Positions 22,390 to 33,210 are shown, numbered from the stretch's first letter. The stretch is DNA of 64,000 nt from Bathymodiolus brooksi (GCA_963680875.1 OY804588.1:61454369-61518368); one strand, 5' to 3'. The notes: generated by a model from the sequence alone, not told the origin. Numbers and translations: made by a program.

Positions 22390-22590
22390 TCGTCATTTTA
22401 TGTATCATTTTCGAACAATAGTGTTTCAATATTAATCTGAATATTCATGTTTATTAAATCATTGAGTAGAGATAGAGATATTCTTTGGTTGTAATATAAT
22501 TGACATTCTAAGAGATAATGAATAGCATCTTCAATAAGAGAGCCACAGGAACATTTAGGGTCGTTCACTATATGAATTCCATTTAGATCA
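22390..22590 (-). mobile_element. LINE C-terminal fragment
   Basis: The minus strand encodes CSCGSLIEDAIHYLLECQLY followed by NQRISLLNDLI, the cysteine/histidine cluster found at the C-terminus of non-LTR reverse transcriptases. Only the tail remains. Confidence 0.65.
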
Positions 22591-22846
22591 TTTTTTTAAG
22601 AACTCCATTGGAGCTTTAACCTTATTTGCAATATGCTAAAAAAAAATAGTTAACAAATACACGCGCTCCAGAGTAACTTTTATAAATACATTTAACCCCA
22701 GGGGAGTCCCACAGTAATCTATCATAATGTGTATGAAAGATGAAATCTGATTGGACGAAAATCAGATCCTCGTCCAATCTAATTGTTCGTTGCATTCATA
22801 ACGTCCTTCATGTCAGCAATGTACCTCATTATTTACGAAAGAGGGC

Positions 22847-23100
22847 CCGGGTGGATCAATGCGTTAGGTAGTTGGATTAACTAACAACTCATACAAGCCT
22901 ATCACCAATACGGCGTGGGTTCGCGCCCGGCTTTGTAAATTACAAAAAAGATGCACTCGACTCGCAGCCGCAAGTGATAAAGTTTACCGGTTGCTTGCCA
23001 TGGTCGGTGGTTCTCTCCGGCTTCTTCCACTACTAAAACTGGTCGCCATGATATAGCTGAAATATTGCTGAACGTGGCGTTAATCACAATAAATTAAATC
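22847..23100 (+). mobile_element. Diverged SINE1 relative
   Basis: The 3' half matches SINE1 (GGTCGGTGGTTCTCTCCGG, GCTGAACGTGGCGTTAATC). The head differs (GGGCCCGGGTGGATCAATGC with B-box-like GGGTTCGCGCCC), so this may be a separate subfamily. Tail (AAATC)n. Confidence 0.7.
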
Positions 23101-23133
23101 AAATCAAATATTTACGAAAGTGTACATTCCTGC

Positions 23134-23366
23134 CACAGGCACTTGGGTCCAGGATTTTTTTTATTTTTTTTTTTTTAATTAAAATAAGTTATCTAGAGTG
23201 TATGTTTAATTTTAGAGCCACTGGCATGTTTTATTACTATCTTAGGCCATATTGATTCTACATACCATCTAGCCATGGGGCTCTAAAATTAAACATACAC
23301 TCTAGATAACTTATATCAATTAAAAAAAAAAAAAAAAAAAAAAAATCCTAGACCCAAGTGCCTGTG
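23134..23366. mobile_element. Foldback MITE with perfect 8-bp target duplication
   Basis: Arms of about 90 bp begin CACAGGCACTTGGGTCCAGG and include AGTTATCTAGAGTGTATG; they enclose about 55 bp. ATTCCTGC flanks both ends (23126-23133 and 23367-23374). The ends and 8-bp duplication suit a non-autonomous hAT-type element. Long T and A tracts sit inside the arms. Confidence 0.88.
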
Positions 23367-23374
23367 ATTCCTGC

Positions 23375-23913
23375 AAAAAAAAAAAAAAAAAAAAAAAAAA
23401 AATGAAAAACAGAGGAAGAAGATAATGTCAATCGTCAATAACATGAAATGGACGAACGGAATAGGACAAAAAGACATTCCAACAAGGGTGACGTAAGGAA
23501 GTTGTTTGGGTTACCGTTTGACGACTAGATCGACATGACGTGCACAGCGTTACCGTTCATCAAGGACTAACTTCGACCCATTACGGGAGGGACACCATAG
23601 GACCATTCGTAAAAGGCTTAAAAGTTTATCGGAAGGAATGTTTGAATGTATTTGAAAATGAGATCATAAACTATGAGAGTGATGAGAACTATAAACTTGA
23701 GAATAATTAATTTTATGATGGAGTAAAAAAAAATTGATATGAAAACTGTCCAGAGAGAGTCGTCATTAACATTGTGCCAATACAGCTTTCTCAGAACATC
23801 TTGAATGTACTAATTTAAGCGAGAAAACATCTAATAAAACGTCCAAATATAATAAAATTCTAAATTTTAATGACTAGCAAACGGAAACCAATCCTGCAAA
23901 AACTATGTAAATG
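23375..23913. other. No gene recognised
   Basis: Begins with a poly-A tract (about 23375-23402); the rest is unassigned. Confidence 0.3.
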
Positions 23914-24040
23914 TTTATAGTTATGTGTATGTTTTGTAGATCGTTGTTTGTCTTTTTGTACTTTTTCCTTTTGCCAGTGTGTTGTTTGTTCTTCGATTTA
24001 CTGATTCTGATTACCTCCCTTTGGTATCTTCAAATGTCCT
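23914..24040 (+). mobile_element. RT-tail terminal fragment
   Basis: Runs from ATGTGTATGTTTTGTAGATC to TTTGGTATCTTCAAA; truncated at its 5' end. Confidence 0.8.
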
Positions 24041-24137
24041 CCCTGCTAATTTCATCAGTCGATTTACTGTACTTGTATATATTGTACAGTCCCATCTACT
24101 TAATGTCTATGTAATTTGAACCTGTGTAAACCAAACA

Positions 24138-24196
24138 CCTGTCTAAACTGAACATTTTTTTCAGTCCAAAAGGGGTTCAGATTAGACAGGTTTTAT
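24138..24196. repeat. Small inverted repeat
   Basis: CCTGTCTAAACTGA faces TCAGATTAGACAGG across about 25 bp; probably a decayed MITE. Confidence 0.45.
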
Positions 24197-24227
24197 TGTA
24201 TATAGTTTAGTCAGTTCATATTGGCGT

Positions 24228-24320
24228 GGTGGTTTCAGAGAAGAAGATTAAAATGTAAAAGTTTACGGACGACGACGGACGTTACGCCAAGTGATGGTTG
24301 TACATCGCATAACCCTTTTG
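24228..24320 (-). repeat. Fragment of the AGCTCACC family
   Basis: The reverse complement reads CATCACTTGGCG, GTCCGTCGTC and AATCTTCTTCTCTGAAACC, as in the element at 44030-45647. Confidence 0.65.
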
Positions 24321-24524
24321 ATCACGTGAGCTAATAAGGTGTTATCAGACATCACATCTGTTTCGACATCGTAGTGCATGAAATGTTCTTCCAACAGACG
24401 TAAAGAGAGCCGCTGGCCTAATTTCCGCTACTGGTCACACCTGCTGGTCCCACGTTTTGTAGGTATATTATCGGCTTCACTAATGTTGTTTAAAATACTC
24501 TTCCATCACCCTCTAGTCGCAAGG

Positions 24525-24600
24525 GTGGTGGCTTTGGGGGGAGGGGGCGCCTCACTTGTGGAATAGCCTAGGGCATCTCTTCATCTAAATCCGGCCCTGG
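24525..24600 (-). mobile_element. hAT-type element end fragment
   Basis: The reverse complement begins CCAGGGCCGGATTTAGATG, a common hAT-type terminus. The opposite end was not found. Confidence 0.5.
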
Positions 24601-24838
24601 TCGTGGTCATGATCATATGGTAGTTGGATTTATAACTACCTGTGCAATCAGTGCCTATCACCACTAACGTTGTGAGTTCAAATCCCATTCAGGTGAAGTA
24701 TACTCGATACAACATTATGTGATAAAGCTTGTCAGTGACTTGTGCCGACCTCCGGTTTCCTCCACCAATAAAGCTGACTGCCACGATATAGCTGAAATAT
24801 TGTTGAAAGTTGCGTTAAACACCATATCCTAACTCTAA
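24598..24838 (+). mobile_element. SINE1, small internal deletion
   Basis: Head GGTCGTGGTCATGATCATAT to GTTGCGTTAAACACCAT. About 25 bp around the GGTGGTTTTCTCCGG block is missing. Confidence 0.88.
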
Positions 24839-25011
24839 CCATCTACATTTTCTTCTACCACATGATATAATTTAAGCTTTTAAATAAAATAAATTATCTA
24901 TTGAAAATCAAACATTGTCAACGACGGTTTTTTAAAGACTTGCTAGTAAATTCACATACCATGTCTTACAGTCTGAGTACATAACTATTAGGTAGAAATG
25001 ATATGAATGTA

Positions 25012-25815
25012 AGAAGAGTTAGAAGATACCAAAGAGGTAATCAGAATCCTTAAATATAAAACGAACAGACAACACAAAAGATAAACGACAAACAACGATC
25101 TACTAAACACTGCATCGAAAACAAAAGATCGAGCAACACGAACACCACTAAAAACCGGTGATGGACTCAGGTGCTCCGGAAGGGTAAGCAGTTGCTGCTC
25201 CACACGTGGCACCCGTTGTGTTACTATAGTTATTAACCCGGTGATAAGTCGTGAATGAGGAAAGGGCCGGATAGTGATTACAACAAACGAAACACATCCG
25301 TGGTCATTTTTGACACTGATACTCCGCAACAGTTACCCAAGTCATGGTGGCGACCGTAAAACTTTCGAAGTGATGACTTCAACTTAACCACTAGGAATAC
25401 TCATGGTTAAGTAACTTCCTTGTTAGCAGCAACCCCCTTAGTTTCATGGAAATCATGAAAGGAACCACAAGCCCTCAATACCGGGTAAACTGAGAGATAT
25501 AATATACTCCATATGCAGGTGATGCTGGAAAGTTGCCACATATAGTCAGTAAATGGAAAAAATCACAATGGTGAATTGAAATCTACTCTTGTGTCGTAAA
25601 GTTTTGTTCTTAACAGGCCCTCACTATCAATGTCGGGGTGTAAGTCAAAGTATGAAGCAGACATAGCTGTATCTATGGTATTCTTTATTTCAATCCAAAT
25701 TATTCCAAAAGTAGTACTTAGTGTACCAGTGTGAAAGCGGGGGTGATACTCACTCAGGTGCTCCGAAAGAGTAAACAGGTCTTGCTCCACTAGTGGCGCC
25801 CGTCGTGAACAGGAA
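25012..25815 (-). mobile_element. Longest RT-tail copy, with reverse-transcriptase C-terminal fossil
   Basis: Reading the minus strand from about 25735 down: SASYFDLHPDIDSEGLLRTK and LYDTRVDFN; after a frame change ASPAYGVY, LLLTRKLLNH, SSLRKFYGRHHDL and VSVSKMTTDVFRL; then the untranslated tail ending at 25012. Stops and frame changes show it is dead. It looks like the region after the palm/thumb of a reverse transcriptase, placed as in Penelope-like enzymes; the class is uncertain. A second tail fragment (25735-25815) abuts upstream. Confidence 0.75.
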
Positions 25816-25865
25816 AGGCAAACCAACCGTACAACTAGGCACAGATTACAGCAAAGGAACAACAC

Positions 25866-26195
25866 TTATTGCTCTTCCAAATTTCACAGTAGGGTCTACG
25901 ATAATGGTCAGTGGACTGCGGAGGAGTGGTACTCTTTACCTCTGTCAATGAGCACTTTCCCATTTTGATGTTATTTGGTGTATAGGGTATCATTTCATAG
26001 ATGAAATCTTTTTTTTGGGGATGGGGGTTATCAACAAAAAAAACCCATTCGAGTGAAGTAAATACAAATGATGTTTATTGAAACCAATCAATGCAATTTT
26101 GACAAACATCGGCACATCATTATATTTGATTGTAATTAACCTGGAAGTAACACACTACATGCTATAATTAAATGTTCTTCATCTTCTCTCTCATG
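25866..26195. other. 3' flank of the B-box gene
   Basis: Contains the minus-strand poly(A) signal (TTTATT on the plus strand near 26073). Otherwise unassigned. Confidence 0.4.
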
Positions 26196-26893
26196 CTAAC
26201 TATTTTTGTGTATTTTTCTCATGTTTTCTCTTGCAATAGCAATTGCTGTGCCTTTTAACCTTGAGTCATATTCTAGATTTCCGAATATTTTCTTATGTTC
26301 CGAAATATCATCTTTCCCAGTGACAAATTTAGGTGTTATCATGTTCATATTACTTGCTCTGTTAGTTACAACTTCTAATTTGTCATCGAAATCTAGCTGA
26401 GCCTGACAGATTTGAGCATGATTGTGAACCCCTGAATTCTGCAGAAGTTTTTCAATATCATCAAATCTTTGCATCATTGGGTGATAGACTGACTCGTAGT
26501 CGTCATGATATTGGTCTTCCCGCTCTCTTTGTCGCAGACATTCGTCTTTCATATGGTCACGTAGCTTGTCTATATTTGCTGCGAGATGCGTAGCACGGGA
26601 GTCGATTGCTGCAATCAAAGCGTTATAATCTGTATGGTACCTTTTCTCTGAAAAATCGAAATCAGGGATTTTAAATCGTCTTCGGCAATTTTCATGTTTT
26701 TCTCAATGTCCCTAACGGTATTCTTCAAAGATTTAAACTCGTGCATTTTGTGTTTCCCTTCCACACAGTTGTCACATACCAGTCGGTGGCACTCTTTGCA
26801 ACTAAAGCTGACCCTCTCATCTGGATAGTCGGTACACAGGATTTGTTTTCTTGGACCAACAACAGGAATATTTGTTATGATTGTAGATGCCAT
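26196..26893 (-). CDS. B-box/coiled-coil (TRIM-like) protein with one apparent frameshift
   Basis: ATG at 26893, preceded by an acceptor-like TTTACTAG. Residues 20-51 form a B-box: C20, C32, C35, C40, C43, H48 and H51 fit the zinc pattern, but the usual His at C-x2-H is Tyr23. An acidic/basic helical stretch follows (DIEKNMKIAEDDLKSLISIF). At about 26645 the frame stops being sensible, and a frame shifted by one base continues as EKRYHTDYNALIAAIDSRAT into a coiled coil, ending in a stop at 26196. The shift sits at a T5 run; six T would restore continuity, so either a one-base deletion or a homopolymer error fits. The joined product would be about 230 aa, with no RING, NHL or SPRY domain, like the short B-box proteins common in bivalves. 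A minus-strand AATAAA is near 26073. Role in signalling or immunity is family inference only. Confidence 0.72.
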
Positions 26894-27069
26894 TTTATTC
26901 CTAGTAAAGTATAAAAGTAAATACAGCCATAAGAAAATATTGTGAATACGTATATAATATCCATAGGAACCGTCGTGGTCGTAATAAATACTAAAATAAT
27001 GAATACAGAAGAATCAAAGAGAAGATATGTTTGTCATGTATCAACATTATAATGTTTTGGCAAAAATGT

Positions 27070-27222
27070 TCCCCATTTTAAAGTTTTCTTTTTAGTGTTT
27101 TGGAGATCGTTGTTTGTCCTTTTGTCCTTTTTTCTTTTTGGTCATTGTGTTGTCTGTCTTACCTCGATTTACGGATCTGATTCTCCCTTTGGTATTTTCA
27201 AACTCTTCTTGTCCTACGTTTT
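27070..27222 (+). mobile_element. RT-tail terminal fragment
   Basis: Runs from TTTTGGAGATCGTTGTTTG to TTGGTATTTTCAAACTC; truncated at the 5' end. Confidence 0.8.
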
Positions 27223-27334
27223 GTTCTTATTTCCGAGTTAGAGTTGGTTTCTTGCATTCGGGTTATTGTTATTCTCTCTTGATTTATTGATTATTTGTTG
27301 TGTGTCTTATTGTAATGATCAAATTAGGTTTCAG

Positions 27335-27598
27335 GGATCGTCGTAGCGGCCGTGATCGTGTGGTAGTTGGATTTACAACTATCTATGCAATCAGTGCCTA
27401 TCACCACTAACGTTGTGAGTTCAAACCCCGTTCATGGCGAGGTGTACTCGATACAACATTATGTGATCAGGTTTGTAAGTGACTTGTCGCAGGTCGGTGG
27501 TTTTCTCCGGGCACTCCGGTGGACCTCCACCAATAAAACTGACTGCCACTATATAACTGAGCTATTGTTAAAAGTGGCGTTAAATACCATAAATCAAC
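27335..27598 (+). mobile_element. SINE1, full length
   Basis: Head GATCGTCGTAGCGGCCGTG, B-box-like GAGTTCAAACCCC and 3' end GTGGCGTTAAATACC. Confidence 0.88.
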
Positions 27599-28159
27599 CC
27601 AAACCTTATCAAATTAGGTTTCGAAAAATGAATTCAAAGATGTATTTCTTTTTCTTAATTAAAAATATTTGAAGTAACCGTAACAATATTGAATTAATAT
27701 AATAATGAATTTATATATACAGTACTTACTATCTATGTTTTATTCATGTCCGTATACGTACAACAACGGAATGACAAGACTTTAAATAAAAAGATATCAC
27801 ATGAACCATATAGGACACGGTTTACAGATATTTATAAAAGGTACTATTGAAAATCATAAGTATTGATTTTAACTTGAAAGTTTCAATATCCTTATTTTTT
27901 TTTAAAGCAAGTTGAGCACACTTCTTGTTTAGGAAAAATGATTGTTGCATATGCGTAATATTTTTTTTTAATAAATCAAAAATACATAATAAAATTAAAA
28001 AAAAAATAATATAAGAAAAATCTTCTAACGATTGGTCAACGAGTTACCCTTAATTAGACTAATTATAATTAAATGTCTGTTTCAAAACTATTTTTTTAAA
28101 AGATAATACGTTCGGAGTTTGATTTCACGTCTACCAGATACATAATCTTTCTAATCTTT
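27599..28159. other. No gene recognised
   Basis: Very AT-rich; nothing assignable. Confidence 0.3.
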
Positions 28160-28343
28160 AACAGTATTGCCAAAATGACCGGTATTAGGAGATGGGGGCC
28201 CCAATGCTGTTCTTTTTAAAACCTGCAGTGTGTTTTTATGTGCACTTGAATAGTCGACAGTAGATAATTCCCCCGCGCGACCCATTAAGCGCGGGTTCCA
28301 ATTGGGAGCAATTGGTCCGATTGGCTTAAGTACGACCCTGCTG
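28160..28343. mobile_element. GC-rich-core transposon fragment, copy 1
   Basis: Shares TTAGGAGATG, GGGCCCCA.TG.TGTTCT, TGCAGTGTGT and AAGCGCGGG with 60565-60735. The end (complement CAGGGTCGTACTTAAG) suggests a non-autonomous hAT-type element. Confidence 0.6.
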
Positions 28344-28599
28344 TATGTCAATCATTAAACATCCCATATTTACTTCAGACGAGAATCTCGACATTACGCT
28401 ATTAACAATAAAAGTAGTATCAATATTTTTCTGAAATATTTCGAAAGTGACTTAAAAATTAAGATAGCATAAAGTTTTTTTAAGAGATGTATTTGCATTG
28501 TGCTAGTTTGTGTTTTGTTATATTGAGAAAGGTTATCTGTAGAGCTGTAGCTCTCACAGGTATTATTATTTATATATATTTACTCTGACTTGCGAAACG

Positions 28600-28637
<38 letters not shown>

Positions 28638-29406
28638 CACAATCATTTGAATGAAAAATAATGCTTAATTAAATATTGATGTCATTTTCGCATGTTGGTC
28701 AATCAAGTATTTAAAAATTTTACTATACAAATCCTTGGGTCAATGGACGGTTAATTGTACTGCTATATAGGCAAATAAAAATAATTATGTTATGTTATCT
28801 TAACTGATCAAGGGCCAAGACATATATGACCGGAATTTTAAGCGACACAACTGTTTTGTGATCACCGACATGGATCTTTTATGAGTTCCGGTCTCATTAT
28901 GTCATCCATGCAATTATTCATTCATTCTTCACACATTACTTACACGGAAATTGATCATACCTTACCGTTTTAATTTATTTATTACTTTCAACTTCTTTTC
29001 GATATATCTCGGTTGTTTTCGTTTTGAATATATGTAAACAAATTTTGAGGGAAAAATGCAGACATCGGTCTTTTGCAAATAAACTTTGGGGTAAAGTAAA
29101 CCAAATACAAGAGTGTTGTTACGGAAAACATATTCCAGAAATATTTCAACAGGTAGGCATGATCTGTGTTCATGTCAGGTTATATAACATGAGTCATGAC
29201 ACAAGTGGACGTTCTACATTCGTGTAAATACTGCTGAATATTCAATCAATGCAATGGGTCGACTGATCCTATCTGTTTTGAATTCAGGAACCAGAATTAT
29301 TAATCTCTGTGCATTTATATATATTGAAAAACTCCATTTCTATGAACATGGTGAAGTGAATAGATAAGATAAGATTGTATTGTCCAATCAAGGTCCCAGC
29401 AAGGGT
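28344..29406. other. No gene recognised
   Basis: Apart from the CT microsatellite at 28602, no repeat or coding feature stands out. Sequence near 29357-29406 continues beyond 31014 once the MULE-type element is removed. Confidence 0.3.
28602..28636. repeat. (TC)n microsatellite
   Basis: Uninterrupted CT dinucleotides of about 34 bp. Confidence 0.95.
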
Positions 29407-29414
29407 ATCAGGAC

Positions 29415-31006
29415 GATTTCCTGTCAAATCGGCCTCAACATGAAAGTCAAATCGGCCCCAAAATAAAAAAAGAATAAATAAATAAAAATTATGTATTAAT
29501 ATAAATTAATATTTTTGGTTAAAAGATGTAAAATTTAAATTTTATTGATGAGCGGATTCTTTTGTAAGGATCAACGAAATTAATTAATGATTAATTTATG
29601 GCATAATTAAGTGATTAGCAATTTACATAAAACGTGACTGCTATCAAGGCAGTGTTCCTAGACAAGTAGTCATGTGGAAGGTAGCCAACCTTGGGCTGAA
29701 GACATCCTACAACGAAAAGAAGGGCGTTCACATCTTCGTGAGGAAACTCCCGGCGTTGCCATATTTACCAGCTGACCACATCAGACCCGCATTCAACAAC
29801 ATCAGACAAACCACATCCATTCAACTACAGCTGCTGATCAACTATCTGACCAACACCTGGCTCAATAACACAACATGGAGTGTCCAGCAGTGGTCTGTGT
29901 TCCGTCAGGACCAACAATGATGTCGAAGGTAATTTTTATATTTTATTTATTTATACTCAGATATATACATATACATATTAATATAACTTGTAAGACAGCT
30001 AATGAGCTATGTGGATGTAAAATAAAGAAAATAAACATTTATATAAATATTACTGTAGTCTGTTAATGTTTTTATTTAAAGGGGCATTATCTGCCAAAAT
30101 CGTAAATTTTTGTTACCCATAAAAACAATCAGATATGATTGATGCCTTGATAAAACGTGTTTCTGTAACTTATAAATGGTATGAAATGTATGTGCATCGC
30201 TCGGGGGAAAAAGGTGCAACTGCCCGTGTTTTGAGATCGATCAAGAAATGGACGCCATCTTATTAATTGCATATAGTTGCATACGGAGAAAGCGAGGTCA
30301 AATTATTTGCTTGGTACGATAAGCTGTTTAATTTGAAATATTTACCTTTATTTCATCATTTTAAAGCTATTTACCAATTTCCAAAACATATCATTTTTTT
30401 GATCAAAATCGTAGCTAATGGTTCTTTGACAATTTTTATACCTCAATATAATAACTCATTTTTACATTTCAGGTTGGCATCGCCGCTTCATAGGCAAAGC
30501 TGGTGGGTCAAACCTGCACTTTTACAAGTTGGTTCCTGCACTTATGAAAGAAGCCAGATCCGTCGGGGGTAACTGTCCGTCTAGTTGAAGAACAGTCGTT
30601 GCGTAGATACCAAAAGGTCACCTTCAAGAAATCTCAGGGCAGACTGGCAGAGTTGTGGGACAAATATGAAGCCAAGACCATCAAGACTTCAGACTTTCTA
30701 AGAAGTGTTGGCAATATTTATGCAACCGCGGTACCAACATCCCAGGACAGTGTTAGCGAGTCATAACTCTATTGTGTTTGTATGCTATATGTATAGCATT
30801 GTGAATGTATCTTATATAAGTCATAACTCTTTTGTATAATGATGTGTTTATATACTGATAAACTTAATGGTTTATAGTAAAGAATTGAAATATAATTAGT
30901 GTGAAAAAAAAACATAATAATACAATGATTTGATCTGGGGCCGATTTTACTTGGGGCCGATTTTACTTGGGGCCGATTTGGTTTGGGGCCGATTTGACCT
31001 GCTACC
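29415..31006 (+). mobile_element. MULE-type DNA transposon, about 1.6 kb, with 8-bp target duplication
   Basis: ATCAGGAC flanks both ends (29407-29414 and 31007-31014). Terminal inverted repeats centre on GTCAAATCGGCC. The motif AAATCGGCCCC occurs twice on the left and, in complement, four times on the right, so the ends contain subterminal direct repeats. The interior holds a broken MULE-family transposase in the same orientation. The 8-bp duplication and end structure agree with Mutator-like elements. Confidence 0.85.
29632..30766 (+). pseudogene. MULE-type transposase C-terminal half, spliced and frameshifted
   Basis: Part 1 (to 29928) reads MWKVANLGLKTSYNEKKGVH and VRKLPALPYLPADHI. After one frameshift it gives VRTNNDVE, ends at a GAAG/GTAATT donor, and rejoins at 30473 after a TTTACATTTCAG acceptor as GWHRRFIGKAGGSNLHFYK. 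The splice exactly restores the conserved NNDVEGWHRR block. A second frameshift at a G5 run (about 30568) precedes LRRYQKVTFKKSQGRLAELW and a stop at 30764. This matches the C-terminal portion of MULE transposases known from molluscs and cnidarians. The catalytic N-terminal half is deleted, so it is inactive. Confidence 0.85.
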
Positions 31007-31018
31007 ATCAGGACATCT

Positions 31019-31174
31019 CGGTACTGAATAATAAAAATAATTTGATTGAATTTAAAAAAAAAATTATTTTTTTTTACATGTAGACGTTGTTTATTTTGGT
31101 ACTGAATAATAAAAATAATTTGAATGAATTTTAAAACTTTTTTAGAATTTTTTTTACTTGTAGACGTTGTTTAT
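31019..31174. repeat. Tandem duplication, about 78 bp x 2
   Basis: Both halves run from GGTACTGAATAATAAAAATA to TGTAGACGTTGTTTAT. It starts just beyond the MULE target duplication, so it belongs to the host sequence. Confidence 0.8.
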
Positions 31175-31517
31175 ACAAATTTGTATGTGTGTTTTTTTTT
31201 TTAATCATCTTTAATTAAATGGACATCAAAGAGGCAATTCATTAATATTTGCAAATAACTTTTGTTTTGATAACTAAGTCCCTTTATCAATACATCACAG
31301 ATAAACTTAACGGGATGATTATTTTCATTTGTTTTGATTACATAAATCTGTTAATTAGATAGCTTTAATTACCAAATTTAATTTCTTTAATCATAGATCA
31401 ATGCTTTAATCTTTTGTTTGACTTCAAAAGACGATACAAGCTGAATTTTATTTGAGAAATATTTGCCAAGCCGATATATAATGGAGGGTTACCCTAATTT
31501 GAGATTCAAACTGCAAA
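31175..31517. other. Upstream region of the PHD-like exon
   Basis: AT-rich; TATATAAT at about 31475 is 43 bp before the next ATG. No other feature. Confidence 0.35.
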
Positions 31518-31623
31518 ATGAACGAGTATCCGTGTATAAATTGTAGCAGCAATGTCCGTCCCAGACAGGAGGCTTTACAATGTGACCAGTGTTCACAGTG
31601 GCAGCACAGATTATGCAATACTG
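31518..31623 (+). CDS. First exon with half of a PHD-like zinc finger
   Basis: ATG (AAAATGA context) opens a 35-codon exon ending at a CTG/GTAAGA donor in phase 1. The cysteine/histidine spacing (C6, C9, C21, C24, H29, C32) is the first part of a C4HC3 PHD finger. The same N-terminal layout occurs, from memory, in mollusc proteins that carry a MULE transposase domain. It lies 500 bp past the MULE target duplication, so it is a separate fragment. No downstream partner exon was found. Confidence 0.55.
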
Positions 31624-32490
31624 GTAAGACCTTTTTATCTAATTGTATCGCTTTTGTATATTATTTAACCCCCCAAATTATAAACAGAAAATCAAGAAAT
31701 GTCGTATATTGAAAGCACTGTCAATTTCCTCAGTTACTCACACTAACACACATAGCATAATTGGTAACACCACTACAAAGTATGAAGAATTTTTGTGGGG
31801 AAAAGCAATAAATCAGTCCGTTTTAATGAAATGAAAGTACCGGGGCTTTCTTAACAAACACGCTGAATTTCATAATTTGCATAATTACTTTTGTAAATAA
31901 TAAATGGAGGTCAAAATAATGAAAATATAAATAAAAATCAATATACAAAAACAACGATCTCCGGGATCGATCTACACTGGAATTATCAAAAACACATATC
32001 GATCCACTTTTGAATCATATATTAAAGAACTACTAGTACAAAAATATTGACAATTAATAAGTACCAAACAATTGTGGTCAGTACCGAATATTGTCTTATC
32101 CAAGTCCCGAACTGTCCAGTACCGAGTACTGAGATGTCCAGGTCAGTACTAAAATGTCCAGTACCGAAATGTCCAGGTACCGAGATGTCTAGGATTACAG
32201 TGATTTATATTACACAAATAAAAACAATAAACATTCTAATACATAAATGTAATAAACAGTATACAAACAAGCAATTTGCAGAAATTGGTACATAAGTACT
32301 AAGCATATCTATGTCTCTGATGAGTATAATATTTGGAAGAGTCCACTGGGCAATTACAAAAAAAACCCAAAAAACCTATAAATATATATCATTTGTTGAT
32401 ATTTAATAAGTTATTAACTTCTTCTGAACACCGAAATAGAAATAAACCCTTTTATATTTACAAGGGGCTAATTCAATGACAGAAGGCAGA
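31624..32490. other. No gene recognised
   Basis: Contains imperfect short repeats at about 32083-32195 built on CAGTACCGA and GATGTCCAG. No coding exon identified. Confidence 0.35.
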
Positions 32491-32497
32491 TCCAGCG

Positions 32498-32695
32498 TCC
32501 TCCCCATGACCAATGTACATGCATGAGAGCAATGCCATTCATATACAGAGGTCATCAAGGGCTGGTGCCTAAAGGACATTTAGACTGGAAATGATTAAAC
32601 AAAATGAAATTAAATTCCTCCTCATGGCCAATGTACATGGAGGAAATTTGCATCATCCAGATACAGAGGCCATCAAGGGCAGGTGCATTAGGACC
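32498..32695. repeat. Diverged direct repeat, about 80 bp x 2
   Basis: CCTCC.CATG.CCAATGTACATG and ATACAGAGG.CATCAAGGGC occur at 32498-32578 and again at 32618-32695. Confidence 0.7.
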
Positions 32696-32821
32696 AATTT
32701 TCATCATTATATTCTTAAATGCATCAAGTGCCCAGTGGACCTCACAACAGCTGTAGAAGAGAGAAACATCTCCCAACTTGATATTAAACTTCAGGAGAGA
32801 AGATTAAATATGTTTTAAAAA

Positions 32822-33015
32822 AGTACAGAGAGCACAAAGAATATCAATATTTTCATTGTTTAAAAGCCATACAAGTTTTGCATCTGTATTAAGTAATGAC
32901 AAGTTTTTACAATTTTCATTGATAATGGACATTAAGGCTTCTCTTTCCTAAGTGTGATAGTTACAAGAAAATAGGAAGTGTCTCTCATCCTCTACAGTAA
33001 GAATACAGTATTACA
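32822..33015 (-). mobile_element. LINE C-terminal fragment
   Basis: The minus strand reads VEDERHFLFSCNYHT, then ALMSIINENCKNLSLLNTDA and KLVWLLNNENIDI: the His/Cys cluster and following helix of a non-LTR reverse transcriptase tail. Confidence 0.65.
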
Positions 33016-33210
33016 CTTACAGATACAAAAGTCAAAGAAGAAAAATGTGTAATGTTTACTTCCAGTGGTTGTCTCCCTTGAACCACAGAAATTCTAAAAT
33101 TGTATCACTGTATGGCTGAATATAGAGCAAAATAGGGAAATCAATGCAATGATTTTTTTTTTAATTTAATTATGTTTTGTTGAAACTGTACATTTCCTAA
33201 ACTTACGTAT
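33016..33210. other. No gene recognised
   Basis: Short unassigned segment before the long-inverted-repeat element. Confidence 0.3.

Noticed and set aside
25563..25865. A 100-aa novel protein
   Set aside because: Its two halves are an RT-tail fragment and a reverse-transcriptase C-terminal fossil joined by chance.
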